Shown: positions 41,539 to 50,003 of the stretch, piece by piece
Layout of the letters: each line of letters opens with the position of its first letter
How positions within the stretch are numbered: the stretch's first letter is position 1
Assembly: GCF_000717995.1 (NCBI RefSeq)
Contig: NZ_JODM01000006.1
Location: 186,001 to 250,000 of the forward strand
Reading direction: 5' to 3'
DNA: 64,000 nucleotides
From: Streptomyces violaceorubidus
GTDB taxonomy: Bacteria > Actinomycetota > Actinomycetes > Streptomycetales > Streptomycetaceae
The notes under the pieces: generated by a model
Told to the model about the DNA's origin: nothing
Databases searched by the model: none
The model's input: only the letters and a program-made list of their open reading frames with translations
Translations under genes and position numbers: made by a program

Positions 41539-43809
41539 ATGAAGTTCACCGACGGCTTCTGGCTCATCCGCGAGGGCGTGCACCTCTCGTACGCCACTGA
41601 GGTACGCGATGTACGCCCCGAATCGAAGCGCTTCACCGCCCATGCCGCCGTGAAGAAGGTGGCGCGGAGGGGAGACACGCTCAACGCGCCGCTCCTCACG
41701 GTCGAGTGCTTCTCTCCCGCCGAGGGCGTCATCGGCGTCCGCGTCACCCACCACGCCGGCAAGCACCGGCCGGGCCCCGACTTCGCCCTGGCCGAGGCCG
41801 CCGACGGCGCCGGCGAGGTACGCCAGGACGGCACCGTCACCGAGCTGACCAGCGGCCCGCTCACCCTCCGCCTGGACCGCGAGGGCCCCTGGGGCCTCAC
41901 CTTCCGCGACGCGGACGGGCGCGAGCTGACCCGCGCCGACGCCAAGGGCACCGCCTTCGCCACCACCGGCGACGGCGCCCACCACATGCTCGGCCGCCTC
42001 GCCCTCGGCGTCGGCGAGCAGATATACGGCCTGGGCGAGCGCTTCACCCCGTTCGTCAAGAACGGCCAGGTCGTCGACATGTGGCAGGCCGACGGCGGCA
42101 CCAGCAGCGAGCAGGCCTACAAGAACATTCCGTTCTACCTCTCCTCGCGCGGCTACGGCGTCTTCGTCAACCACCCCGGGGCGGTCTCCTTCGAGGTCGG
42201 CTCCGAGTCCGTCGGCCAGGTCCAGTTCAGCGTCGAGGACCAGACGCTGGAGTACTACGTCGTCGCCGGGCCCACCCCCAAGGACGTCCTCACCCGCTAC
42301 ACCGCGCTCACCGGCCGCCCCGCCCTGCCGCCCGCCTGGTCCTTCGGCCTGTGGCTCACCACGTCCTTCACCACCTCCTACGACGAGCAGACGGTGACGA
42401 AGTTCGTGGACGGCATGGCCGAGCGCGGCATCCCGCTCTCCGTCTTCCACTTCGACTGCTTCTGGATGCGCGAGTACCAGTGGTGCGACTTCCAGTGGGA
42501 CCCGGACGTCTTCCCGGACCCGGACGGCATGCTCGCCCGGCTCAAGGCCAGGGGACTGAGGGTCAGCGCCTGGATCAACCCCTACATCGCCCAGAAGTCC
42601 CCGCTCTTCGACGAGGCCGCCGCCCTCGGTCACCTGGTGCGCAGGCCGAACGGCGACATCTGGCAGTGGGACCTGTGGCAGGCCGGCATGGGCCTGGTCG
42701 ACTTCACCAGCCCCGCCGCCCGCGACTGGTACGCCGGGAAGCTCAAGCCGCTGCTCGACCAGGGCGTGGACTGCTTCAAGACCGACTTCGGCGAGCGCAT
42801 CCCCACCGACGTGGTCTGGCACGACGGCTCCGACCCGGAGCGCATGCACAACTACTACACGCACCTGTTCAACCGCACCGTCTTCGAACTCCTGGAGAAG
42901 GAGCGCGGTCAGGGCGAGGCCGTGCTCTTCGCCCGCTCGGCGACCGCGGGCGGCCAGCAGTACCCCGTCCACTGGGGCGGCGACTGCTGGTCCTCCTTCG
43001 AGGCGATGGCCGAGTCGCTCCGGGGCGGCCTGTCCCTCTCGCTGAGCGGCTTCGGCTTCTGGAGCCACGACATCGGCGGCTTCGAGGGCACACCCGACCC
43101 GGCGGTCTTCAAGCGCTGGCTGGCCTTCGGCCTGCTCTCCTCGCACAGCAGGCTGCACGGCTCCTCGTCGTACCGGGTGCCGTGGGAGTTCGGCGAGGAG
43201 GCCGTCGACGTCGCCCGCCGCTTCACCCTCCTCAAGCACCGCCTCATGCCCTACCTGTACGGCGTCGCGGCCGAGGCCCACCGCACCGGCGTGCCGATGA
43301 TGCGGCCGATGGTCCTGGAGTACCCGCAGGACCCCGCCTGCCGTCCACTGGACCGCCAGTACATGCTGGGCTCCGACCTCCTGGTCGCGCCGGTCTTCAC
43401 CGAGGACGGCGAGGTCGAGGTCTACCTCCCGGAGGGCACCTGGACCCACCTCCTGACCGGCGAGCGCGTCACCGGCCCGGCCTGGCGCACCGAACGGCAC
43501 GGCTTCGACAGCCTGCCGCTGTACGTCCGCGAGGGCGCCGTCCTGCCGCTGGGCTCCGACGACCAGCGCCCCGACGGCGACTGGCTGGACGCCCCGACCC
43601 TGCTGGTCCAGCCGACCGCCGGGGCCGACTACGCGGCCGAGGTCACCGTGCCCGACCTGCTGGGCGCACCGGCCGCCACCTTCCGCGTGCGGCGCGACGG
43701 GGACGTCCTGCGGGTCACCGCGACCGGCACCGACCGCCCCTTCACCGTCCGGGTCGCGGGCGGCGCGAGCGGGGAGGGCACCGGCGAGGTGACCGTGCCC
43801 CTCGCCTGA
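41539..43809 (+). CDS. Alpha-xylosidase (YicI type), glycoside hydrolase family 31
   Basis: The protein has 756 residues; GAGGAAGATC precedes ATG 41539. The start KFTDGFWLIREGV is the YicI hallmark. The nucleophile sits in GVDCFKTDFGERIPTDVVW (Asp about 415), and the acid/base lies in the later HWGGDCWSSFEAM region (Asp about 480). The N-terminal beta-sandwich and C-terminal domains are present. It has no signal peptide, so it removes alpha-1,6-xylose from xyloglucan oligosaccharides such as isoprimeverose in the cytoplasm. With a divergent ABC importer and a GH1 beta-glucosidase, the pathway is coherent. Confidence 0.94.
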   Translation: MKFTDGFWLIREGVHLSYATEVRDVRPESKRFTAHAAVKKVARRGDTLNAPLLTVECFSPAEGVIGVRVTHHAGKHRPGPDFALAEAADGAGEVRQDGTVTELTSGPLTLRLDREGPWGLTFRDADGRELTRADAKGTAFATTGDGAHHMLGRLALGVGEQIYGLGERFTPFVKNGQVVDMWQADGGTSSEQAYKNIPFYLSSRGYGVFVNHPGAVSFEVGSESVGQVQFSVEDQTLEYYVVAGPTPKDVLTRYTALTGRPALPPAWSFGLWLTTSFTTSYDEQTVTKFVDGMAERGIPLSVFHFDCFWMREYQWCDFQWDPDVFPDPDGMLARLKARGLRVSAWINPYIAQKSPLFDEAAALGHLVRRPNGDIWQWDLWQAGMGLVDFTSPAARDWYAGKLKPLLDQGVDCFKTDFGERIPTDVVWHDGSDPERMHNYYTHLFNRTVFELLEKERGQGEAVLFARSATAGGQQYPVHWGGDCWSSFEAMAESLRGGLSLSLSGFGFWSHDIGGFEGTPDPAVFKRWLAFGLLSSHSRLHGSSSYRVPWEFGEEAVDVARRFTLLKHRLMPYLYGVAAEAHRTGVPMMRPMVLEYPQDPACRPLDRQYMLGSDLLVAPVFTEDGEVEVYLPEGTWTHLLTGERVTGPAWRTERHGFDSLPLYVREGAVLPLGSDDQRPDGDWLDAPTLLVQPTAGADYAAEVTVPDLLGAPAATFRVRRDGDVLRVTATGTDRPFTVRVAGGASGEGTGEVTVPLA

Positions 43810-43834
43810 GCCCGGCGCGGCGGGCGGCACACGG

Positions 43835-43865
43835 CGAAGCGGCACGCGGGGGGCGTGCCGCTTCG
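43835..43865. terminator. Perfect 13-bp hairpin terminator
   Basis: CGAAGCGGCACGC pairs with GCGTGCCGCTTCG across a GGGGG loop, followed by TTCC. It lies between the convergent GH31 and aminotransferase genes and would serve both. Confidence 0.88.
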
Positions 43866-43903
43866 TTCCGCGGGGTGTGCCGCGGCGCTCCGCGGAGTGT
43901 GCC

Positions 43904-45106
43904 TCAGCGCTCCAGGGCGCCGAGCGCCGTCAGCAGCCGGTCCACGTCCTCCGTGCTGCTGTACGGCGCGAGGCCGACCCTCACGCCGCCCTCGTCGCCG
44001 AGGCCCAGCCGGCGCGCGGCCTCAACGGCGTAGAAGGAACCGGCCGGCGCGTCGACCGCCCGCTCGGCGAGCTGCCGGTAGACCTCGGCCGGACGCAGGC
44101 CCGCCACGGTGAACAGCAGCGTCGGAGTGCGCCGCGCGGCCCGCGAGTACACGGTGATCCCGCCGAGGTCCGCGAGCCCTCGTTCGATCCGCTCGCGCAG
44201 CGCGTCCTCATGCGCCTCCAGCGCCGCGAAGGAGGCGACCAGCCGGTCCCGCCGGGAGCCCCCGGCCTCCGGTTCGAGCCCCGCCAGGAAGTCCACCGCC
44301 GCGCTCGCCCCGGCCAGCAACTCGTAGGACAGAGTGCCCAGTTCGAACCGCTCGGGCACGGTGTCGGCGGACGGCAGCAGCTTGTCCGGGCGCAGCGACT
44401 CCAGCACCCCGGCCCGGCCGGTCAGCACTCCCAGGTGCGGGCCGAGGAACTTGTACGGCGAGCACACCAGTGTGTCCGCGCCCGTCGCCGCCAGGTCCAC
44501 CACGGCGTGCGAGGCGTAGTGCACCGCGTCGACGTGGAAGTGCGCCCCGTGCGCGTGGGCGAGGGACGCCAGCGCCGGCAGGTCCGGCATGGTCCCGATC
44601 AGGTTCGACGCGCCGGTGACGGCGACCAGCCTGGTGCGCGGGCCCAGTACCGCCGCGACGTGCTCGGGAAGCAGCTCGCCCGTGGCCGGGTCGAAGTCCG
44701 CCCACCGCACGCGCGCCCCGGCCGACTCCGCCGCCTGCACCCACGGCCGGATGTTCGAGTCGTGGTCGAGCCGGGTGACCACCACCTCGTCGCCCGGCCC
44801 CCAGCCCCTGGCGAGGGTCCGGGACAGGTCGTAGGCGAGCTGGGTGGCGCTGCGCCCGAAGACGACCGTCCCCGGCGTGGTGCCCAGGAGGTCGGCGAGG
44901 GCGGAGCGGGCCTCGCCGACGATCCGGTCCGCGTTGCGCTCGCCCTCAGTGTTGCGCCCCCGGTTGGCGAGCGGGGCGGTCAGCGCCGCCGCGATCGCGT
45001 CGATCACCGGCTGCGGGGTCTGCGTACCGCCCGGCGCGTCGAACCGCGCGGTACCGGACTTCAGGGCGGGCACGTGCGCGCGGATCGCGGCGACGTCGAG
45101 GGCCAT
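43904..45106 (-). CDS. Cysteine desulfurase-like (class V) aminotransferase
   Basis: The protein has 400 residues. ATG 45106 follows GGAGTTG. The fold-type I PLP enzyme landmarks are FGRSATQLAYDLSR (about 80-93), HDSNIRPW (about 114-121), HVDAVHYASHAVVDLAATGADTLVCSPYKFLGPHLG (about 195-230, PLP Lys in SPYKF) and a C-terminal domain ending GVRVGLAPYSSTEDVD. The VSK-to-SPYK style places it with the YcbU/EgtE-like cysteine desulfurase-related group, not IscS: the mobile Cys loop is absent. The substrate is unknown; ergothioneine-type C-S lyases are relatives, but no egt genes are nearby. Confidence 0.85.
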   Translation of the reverse strand: MALDVAAIRAHVPALKSGTARFDAPGGTQTPQPVIDAIAAALTAPLANRGRNTEGERNADRIVGEARSALADLLGTTPGTVVFGRSATQLAYDLSRTLARGWGPGDEVVVTRLDHDSNIRPWVQAAESAGARVRWADFDPATGELLPEHVAAVLGPRTRLVAVTGASNLIGTMPDLPALASLAHAHGAHFHVDAVHYASHAVVDLAATGADTLVCSPYKFLGPHLGVLTGRAGVLESLRPDKLLPSADTVPERFELGTLSYELLAGASAAVDFLAGLEPEAGGSRRDRLVASFAALEAHEDALRERIERGLADLGGITVYSRAARRTPTLLFTVAGLRPAEVYRQLAERAVDAPAGSFYAVEAARRLGLGDEGGVRVGLAPYSSTEDVDRLLTALGALER

Positions 45107-45700
45107 GGGGCAACTCCAGGGTCGTGGGGCCGGGCGGACGGGGGTGGACGTCAGGCGATGCGGTCCTTCGGCCGGGGTGGCGGGCAGGCGGTACGGCCGG
45201 GCCGTACTCCGAGTCGCACCCCGAGCCGTACTCCGAGTCGCACCTGCGACTCCAGCCACATGATCGCAGCCGCCATGGGCTCGACGACAGGGAGGAGGGG
45301 GCTCTCCGCGGTCGGGCGTTCCGGGAGGGCGGCTCGAAGGAGCTCGTGGACGTTCCGCGGCCGACGGCTCCGGGCCCGCCGTTGCTCACCTCCCGCGGGC
45401 TCCTCACGCCCGGCGTGCGCACGAGTATGAGCACCGTCCTGCCCCACATGAGAATGCCGACGGCGGCGAGGGCCTCGTCGTACGCGGACTCGACGGGCAC
45501 CCACCCCGGTGCGGACCTCGCCGGTCCGCGCCGCGACACCGTCGTCGCCGCCCGGCCGCGCCAGGCAGGCGATCGGCTCGGCGTCCGTCCGGAGGGTTCC
45601 GGCAACCGCGCCCACCGGATGGCCTGCCGTGCCCGTTCGGCCTGCCTCGGTCCGGCCTGCCTCGGTCCGGTCCGGCCCGGCCCTGAGCACCGGCCGACCG
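45107..45700. other. 594-bp stretch without a convincing gene; possible decayed gene
   Basis: No ORF here has a recognisable family. Minus strand 45300-45500 has high third-position G/C in one frame (VESAYDEALAAVGILMWGRT...), but that frame then runs into poor sequence while the adjacent frame improves toward a stop at 45151, as if a frameshifted remnant. Short direct repeats occur: CCGTACTCCGAGTCGCACC twice near 45208-45245, and CTGCCTCGGTCCGG twice near 45640-45670. Otherwise I see nothing. Confidence 0.4.
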
Positions 45701-46774
45701 TCAGGACGGGGCGGGCTCCGGCTCGGCCTCCGGCGGCTCCTTCTCCCGGCCGCCGGGATGCCGGTGCCGCCAGACCCAGAAGACCGTGCAGGACAGCAGC
45801 GCCCACCCGCCCAGCACCAGGAACGGGAACGCGTGCTGGTGGCCCTGGAAGTACACCGCGGTGTGCTGGGCGTTGACCGAGGCGCCGGGCGGCAGCCACC
45901 GGCCGATCACCCCGAGCGGCGAGGGCAGCAGCGGCCAGGACACCGCGCCGCCCGAGGAGGGATTGCCGATGATCACCATCAGACCCCACGTCGGCAGCAT
46001 CGCCCACCGGCCGAACAGGGTGTTGAACATGGTGAAGACCATGCCGGACACGAACATCGTGAGCGCCAGGATCAGCCACGACTCGGCGAACGGCAGGTCC
46101 AACGCGCCCAGCAGCCAGTCCACCGCGGCGGCGATGACGAACCCGCCGAGCAGCGCGTAGGCCACCGTGAACAGGATGCGCTCCAGCGGGGTGAGCGCCC
46201 GCGCGTGCACGCTCAGCTGGATCGCCCCGACGAAGCCGATGATCACCGCGGCCAGGGAGATGTAGAAGATCGCCAGTCCGCGCGGGTCGCCCCGCTGGAG
46301 GGGATTGACGTCCCGGACGGTGACGTCCACGCCGAGCTTCTTCCCCACGGCCGGTGCCGTCTCGGCGAGCAGTTCGGCGACCGACGCGCCGGACGCGCCG
46401 GAGACGTCGAGGGCCGCGTACCGCCCCTCGTCGCGCAGCTCGAAGACCGCGAAGACCTCCTGCTGCTCGATCGCCTCGCGGGCCGCGGCGCGGGTCCCGT
46501 AGGGATGCACCCGCACCGAGGTGTCCAGCGCCTCCTCCAGTCCGCGCAGGAAAGCCTGGCCGCCCGCCTTCTCGTAGGAGCCGACCACCGCCGTGGGGAT
46601 CAGGCGCGGTGTCGGGTTCGCCATCGAGTAGGTGTACGAGCCCGCGAAAAGGCCTGCCGCGGCGGCGAGGATCAGCACCAGCACGGTGGCCGGCCAGAAC
46701 GGCGACTGCCGGAACGCGGACCACCGCCCGCCCGCCGGCGGGCCGCCCTCGGTGTCCTGCGAGGTGTGCGCCAT
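45701..46774 (-). CDS. DUF3533/ABC-2-like membrane protein
   Basis: The protein has 357 residues. One N-terminal helix (PATVLVLILAAAAGLFAGSYTYSM), a roughly 150-residue outer-facing domain with a repeated TAVVGSYEKAGG...EALDTSV pattern, then five helices (LAIFYISLAAVIIGFVGAIQL ... VLGGWALLSCTVFWVW). This one-plus-five arrangement is that of the YhgE/Pip and DUF3533 relatives of ABC-2 permeases. The acidic Pro/Glu tail is cytoplasmic. Function is unknown; such proteins may export or act as envelope-stress or phage-receptor proteins. It follows the Dps gene by 11 bp and is probably cotranscribed. Confidence 0.8.
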   Translation of the reverse strand: MAHTSQDTEGGPPAGGRWSAFRQSPFWPATVLVLILAAAAGLFAGSYTYSMANPTPRLIPTAVVGSYEKAGGQAFLRGLEEALDTSVRVHPYGTRAAAREAIEQQEVFAVFELRDEGRYAALDVSGASGASVAELLAETAPAVGKKLGVDVTVRDVNPLQRGDPRGLAIFYISLAAVIIGFVGAIQLSVHARALTPLERILFTVAYALLGGFVIAAAVDWLLGALDLPFAESWLILALTMFVSGMVFTMFNTLFGRWAMLPTWGLMVIIGNPSSGGAVSWPLLPSPLGVIGRWLPPGASVNAQHTAVYFQGHQHAFPFLVLGGWALLSCTVFWVWRHRHPGGREKEPPEAEPEPAPS

Positions 46775-46785
46775 GTCCGGCGGGG

Positions 46786-47388
46786 TCAGGCGTGGACCAG
46801 CGGTGTGTCCACGAGGTGCTCCGCCACGAACCACGCCTGGAGTTCGTTGGTGCGCACGACCTCGGAGACCAGCAGGTCGTTGGTGCCGTCGTCCCCGTAC
46901 TCCTGAGTGCGGGCCGCCGCGTCGTGGCACTCCGTCAGGATCAGCTCGTGCGCCTCCAGCAGCCGCGACAGCATCGACGGCACCTCCTCCACGCCGTCCG
47001 GCGGACGCGGCACGGTGGTGATCTCGGCGACGTGCCGGGGGTCGCCGACCGCGACTCCGCCGAGGGTCTGGACGCGTTCGGCGACGGTGTCGATCAGCTC
47101 CAGCTGCTCGCCCGCGTGCTTGTCCAGCAGCAGGTGCAGTTGGTAGAACGTCGCCCCGCGCATCAGCCAGTGGTACTTCTTGTACAGATCGTGCAGGATC
47201 CGGGTGTCCGCCAGCACCTTGTTGAGCCGCTGGCAGGAGTAGAGCCGGGTCTCCATGGTCAGGGCCACGGGGAACTGCTTGACGGTGCCGAACTCCTGAA
47301 TGGTCCGGCCCTTCTGGTGCAGCCAGGGCTGGCTGCCGTCCGACCGGTGCTCCGCGGTCGACGAGGGCTTCGGCTTCGGGGAACTCAC
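46786..47388 (-). CDS. Dps-family DNA-binding ferritin-like protein
   Basis: The protein has 200 residues. GTG 47388 follows AGGAGTCCAGGC. The ferroxidase site is LHDLYKKYHWLMRGATFYQLHLLLDKHAGEQLELIDTVAERVQTLGG (about 69-115), with the His, Asp and Glu ligands of Dps. The roughly 50-residue N-terminal extension with Lys, Ser and Pro could bind DNA or aid assembly. Dps dodecamers oxidise and store iron and protect DNA from oxidative stress. The gene order near a secreted phospholipase A2 recalls the dpsC locus of S. coelicolor, but that is from memory. Confidence 0.93.
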   Translation of the reverse strand: MSSPKPKPSSTAEHRSDGSQPWLHQKGRTIQEFGTVKQFPVALTMETRLYSCQRLNKVLADTRILHDLYKKYHWLMRGATFYQLHLLLDKHAGEQLELIDTVAERVQTLGGVAVGDPRHVAEITTVPRPPDGVEEVPSMLSRLLEAHELILTECHDAAARTQEYGDDGTNDLLVSEVVRTNELQAWFVAEHLVDTPLVHA

Positions 47389-47539
47389 GCCTGGACTCCT
47401 TCCGGAGAGGACTGAAGGGCGGGCCGGCGCGACACGGCCGGCCCCGGTCCCCCCGCGACAGTCGACCAGCCGTACGCCCGGCCCGCAAACGGTGGGGGTT
47501 GTCCGGGCCATCGCCGCCCGCTTAGGGTCAGGGCTGCCT

Positions 47540-47551
47540 GAAAGCGCTTTC
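47540..47551. promoter_or_regulatory. LacI-type operator GAAAGCGCTTTC
   Basis: A perfect 12-bp palindrome with central CG, 46 bp before the oxidoreductase start. It has the spacing and sequence type of LacI/cre operators, but no LacI gene is adjacent. Confidence 0.7.
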
Positions 47552-47597
47552 TGACCGGCGCGCGCGTGCCGCGGCGTCACTGTCCGAGGAGATCCGC

Positions 47598-48713
47598 ATG
47601 TCCCCACGCCCCGCCCGCCGCCGGGTCGCCGTGGTCGGTACCGGTGCCATCGTCACCGGCAGTCACCTGCCCGCCCTCGCCGCCCACGCCGACCGCACCG
47701 AACTGGTCGCCGCCGTCGACGTGGACCCCGCGCGGCTCGACGCCTTCCGCGCGCGGGTCCCCGGCGACGTCGCCGGGTACACGTCGGCGGGCGCCATGCT
47801 GGACGCCGTACGCCCCGACCTGGTCCTGGTCGGCACGCCGCCGTCGCTGCACCGGGAGCAGACGGTGGCCGCGCTCAAGGCGGGTGCCTGGGTGCTGTGC
47901 GAGAAGCCGCTGTGCCTCTCCCTCGCCGAGTACGACGACATCGCGGCGGCCGAGGACGTGTCGGGGGCGTACGCGTCCGTGATCTTCCAGCACCGGTACG
48001 GCTCCGGCGCCGCGCACGCCCGCGAACTGATCGCGAGCGGCGAGCTGGGCGCCCCGCTCGTCGCCCACTGCCAGACCACCTGGCACCGCGACGCCGCCTA
48101 CTACGCGGTGCCCTGGCGCGGACGCTGGTCCACCGAGGGCGGCGGCCCGACCATGGGCCACGGCATCCACCAGTACGACCTGCTGCTGCATCTGCTCGGC
48201 CCCTGGACGGAGATACGGGCCATGGCCTCGCGCCTGGTGCACGACACCGAGAGCGAGGACGTCTCCACCGCCCTGGTGCGCTTCGAGAACGGTGCCCTCG
48301 CCACCGTCGTCAACAGCGTGCTCTCCCCGGCCGAGATGAGCCGCCTGCGCGTCGACTGCGCCGACGCGACGGTCGAGTTGACGCACCTGTACGGGCACGG
48401 CAACGACGACTGGACCTACACCCCGGCCCGCCACGTCGCGCCCGGACGCGCCGCCGCCTGGCGCACCCCGGCCGCCGACGTGCCCAGCTCCCACACGGCG
48501 CAGCTCGGTGCCGTACTGGACGCCTGGGACGCCGGGACCCGCCCGCCCGGCAGTGGTGGGGAGGCCCGCGCCACGCTGGAGTTCGCCGCGGCCCTGTACA
48601 AGGCGGCGTTCACCGGACGGCCGGTGCGCTCCGGGGAGATCGGCGCCGGTGACCCCTTCTACTCCGCGATGCACGGCGGGCACCCCGACTGGGCCCCCAC
48701 GGGGCGTCCGTAA
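47598..48713 (+). CDS. Gfo/Idh/MocA-family oxidoreductase
   Basis: The protein has 371 residues; GAGGAGATCCGC precedes ATG 47598. The NAD(P)-binding motif is RVAVVGTGAIVTGSHLPALAAH (about 9-30), and GAWVLCEKPLCLSLAEYDDI (about 94-113) carries the EKP signature Lys. HxxYD-like GHGIHQYDLLLHLLG (about 188-202) supplies the active-site His. Substrates of relatives are sugars, inositols or sugar derivatives. Control by a LacI-type operator upstream fits a sugar-derived substrate. Confidence 0.92.
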   Translation: MSPRPARRRVAVVGTGAIVTGSHLPALAAHADRTELVAAVDVDPARLDAFRARVPGDVAGYTSAGAMLDAVRPDLVLVGTPPSLHREQTVAALKAGAWVLCEKPLCLSLAEYDDIAAAEDVSGAYASVIFQHRYGSGAAHARELIASGELGAPLVAHCQTTWHRDAAYYAVPWRGRWSTEGGGPTMGHGIHQYDLLLHLLGPWTEIRAMASRLVHDTESEDVSTALVRFENGALATVVNSVLSPAEMSRLRVDCADATVELTHLYGHGNDDWTYTPARHVAPGRAAAWRTPAADVPSSHTAQLGAVLDAWDAGTRPPGSGGEARATLEFAAALYKAAFTGRPVRSGEIGAGDPFYSAMHGGHPDWAPTGRP

Positions 48714-48841
48714 TGTCCCAAAGTCGAGCTGTTCACAGCGAGTTGGGTCGCAAGAGGTGTGAACGGGGGGTGCCGGTGCGCATCATCTTGACATGAACCT
48801 GCGGTCCGAGGGGCGGGCCGCGCCCTCATGGAGGTGTGGGA

Positions 48842-49294
48842 ATGCACCGCAGACTCGCCACCGGACTCACCGCCGCGGCCCTGGCCGTGACCACCGTCGT
48901 CGCCACCGCCGCGGCCGCCGACGCCGCGCCCGCCGACAAGGCGCAGGTACTCGCGAGCTGGACGCAGACCAGCGCCTCCAGTTACCACGCCTGGACCGCC
49001 GCACGGGCGAACCAGTCCGCCTGGTCCGCCTACGGTTTCGACTGGACCACCGACTACTGCTCCACCTCGCCGGACAACCCGTTCGGCTTCCCCTTCAGCA
49101 CCTCCTGCGCGCGGCACGACTTCGGCTACCGCAACTACAAGGACGCGGGCACCTTCAGCGCCAACAAGTCCCGTCTCGACAGCGCCTTCTACGAGGACCT
49201 CAAGCGCGTCTGCGCCGGTTACAGCGGCGCCACCAGGACCGCCTGCGACAGCACGGCCTGGACGTACTACCAAGCGGCGAAGGTGTTCGGCTGA
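48842..49294 (+). CDS. Secreted prokaryotic phospholipase A2
   Basis: The protein has 150 residues. ATG 48842 follows GGAGGTGTGGGA. A Sec signal peptide (MHRRLATGLTAAALAVTTVVA, cleaved after ADA) is present. The mature domain has YGFDWTTDYCSTSPDN (about 70-85, Ca-binding Asp), SCARHDFGYRNYK (about 94-106, catalytic His-Asp pair) and four cysteines for two disulfides. This is the family of the S. violaceoruber PLA2, which cleaves the sn-2 ester of phospholipids with Ca2+ outside the cell. Confidence 0.94.
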   Translation: MHRRLATGLTAAALAVTTVVATAAAADAAPADKAQVLASWTQTSASSYHAWTAARANQSAWSAYGFDWTTDYCSTSPDNPFGFPFSTSCARHDFGYRNYKDAGTFSANKSRLDSAFYEDLKRVCAGYSGATRTACDSTAWTYYQAAKVFG

Positions 49295-49314
49295 CGGCCT
49301 CCGGCCTCCGGCCA

Positions 49315-49330
49315 CCCCTCGGGCGAGGGG
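49315..49330. terminator. Hairpin between convergent PLA2 and PAP2 genes
   Basis: CCCCTC-GGGC-GAGGGG makes a 6-bp perfect stem 20 bp after the PLA2 stop and just before the PAP2 stop on the other strand. Confidence 0.5.
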
Positions 49331-49337
49331 GCCCGCC

Positions 49338-50003
49338 TCACGGACGGCGGGACCCCGTCGTACGGCCGGGCACCGGAGCCGACGCCGCTCCTGCCAGCGC
49401 CGCCGCCGCACTGGCGACGCCCAGCACGGCGCCCGCGGCGACATCGCCGGGATAGTGCACTCCGGTGTGGACCCGGGAGTAGCCGACGGCGCAGGCCAGC
49501 ACGCCGAGTGGGACGGCGGCCTCGGGCAGGACGACGCCGACGGCCGTGGCGAACGCGACCGCCGCGGCCGTGTGCCCCGACGGGAACGACGCCGACTCGG
49601 GCATGGGCACGTACCGATTCACCGTCACCCGCGCCGCCTCCCGGTCCGGACGCGCCCGGTGCACCAGGCGCTTGCCCAGCAGGTTCGTCGAGGCCGACGC
49701 CACGGCGAGAGCCCCCACACCTGCGAGGGCCGCCCGCCGCGCCCGCGCACCGCCCAGCGCGAGCGCGGCGGCGATCCCGAGGGAGATCTTCGAGTGGTCC
49801 GCGGCGTGGGACAGGCGCCGCAGCGCCCGGTCGAGCGCGGGGGTGGAGGTGGCGGCCACCGCCGCGTACAGCGCGCCGTCCACGGCACGCAGATCCCCGA
49901 GCACGGACGCGAGGGCGCGCCTGGGCGCGGACCACGGACCGGGGGGCGGCCCGAGCGGGTCGCGGGTGCGGGTGGCGCCGTCGGCGTGGGTCGGTTCCGT
50001 CAT
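49338..50003 (-). CDS. PAP2-superfamily phosphatase
   Basis: The protein has 221 residues. It has the three PAP2 motifs KRLVHRARPDR (about 110-120), FPSGHTAAAVAFA (about 139-151) and GYSRVHTGVHYPGDVAAG (about 174-191). Fewer strong membrane helices than the PAP2 at 5.3 kb; an N-terminal cytoplasmic lead of about 40 residues precedes. Its gene sits next to the secreted phospholipase A2 and may handle a lipid phosphate, but this is only proximity. CAGGAG lies very close to ATG 50003. Confidence 0.88.
   Translation of the reverse strand: MTEPTHADGATRTRDPLGPPPGPWSAPRRALASVLGDLRAVDGALYAAVAATSTPALDRALRRLSHAADHSKISLGIAAALALGGARARRAALAGVGALAVASASTNLLGKRLVHRARPDREAARVTVNRYVPMPESASFPSGHTAAAVAFATAVGVVLPEAAVPLGVLACAVGYSRVHTGVHYPGDVAAGAVLGVASAAAALAGAASAPVPGRTTGSRRP

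Noticed and set aside
40015-43845. 1276-codon open frame on the minus strand
   Set aside because: It runs across the binding-protein and GH31 genes and shows no family motif; it is the antisense shadow that high G+C produces when stops are rare. The real genes in this span are clear.
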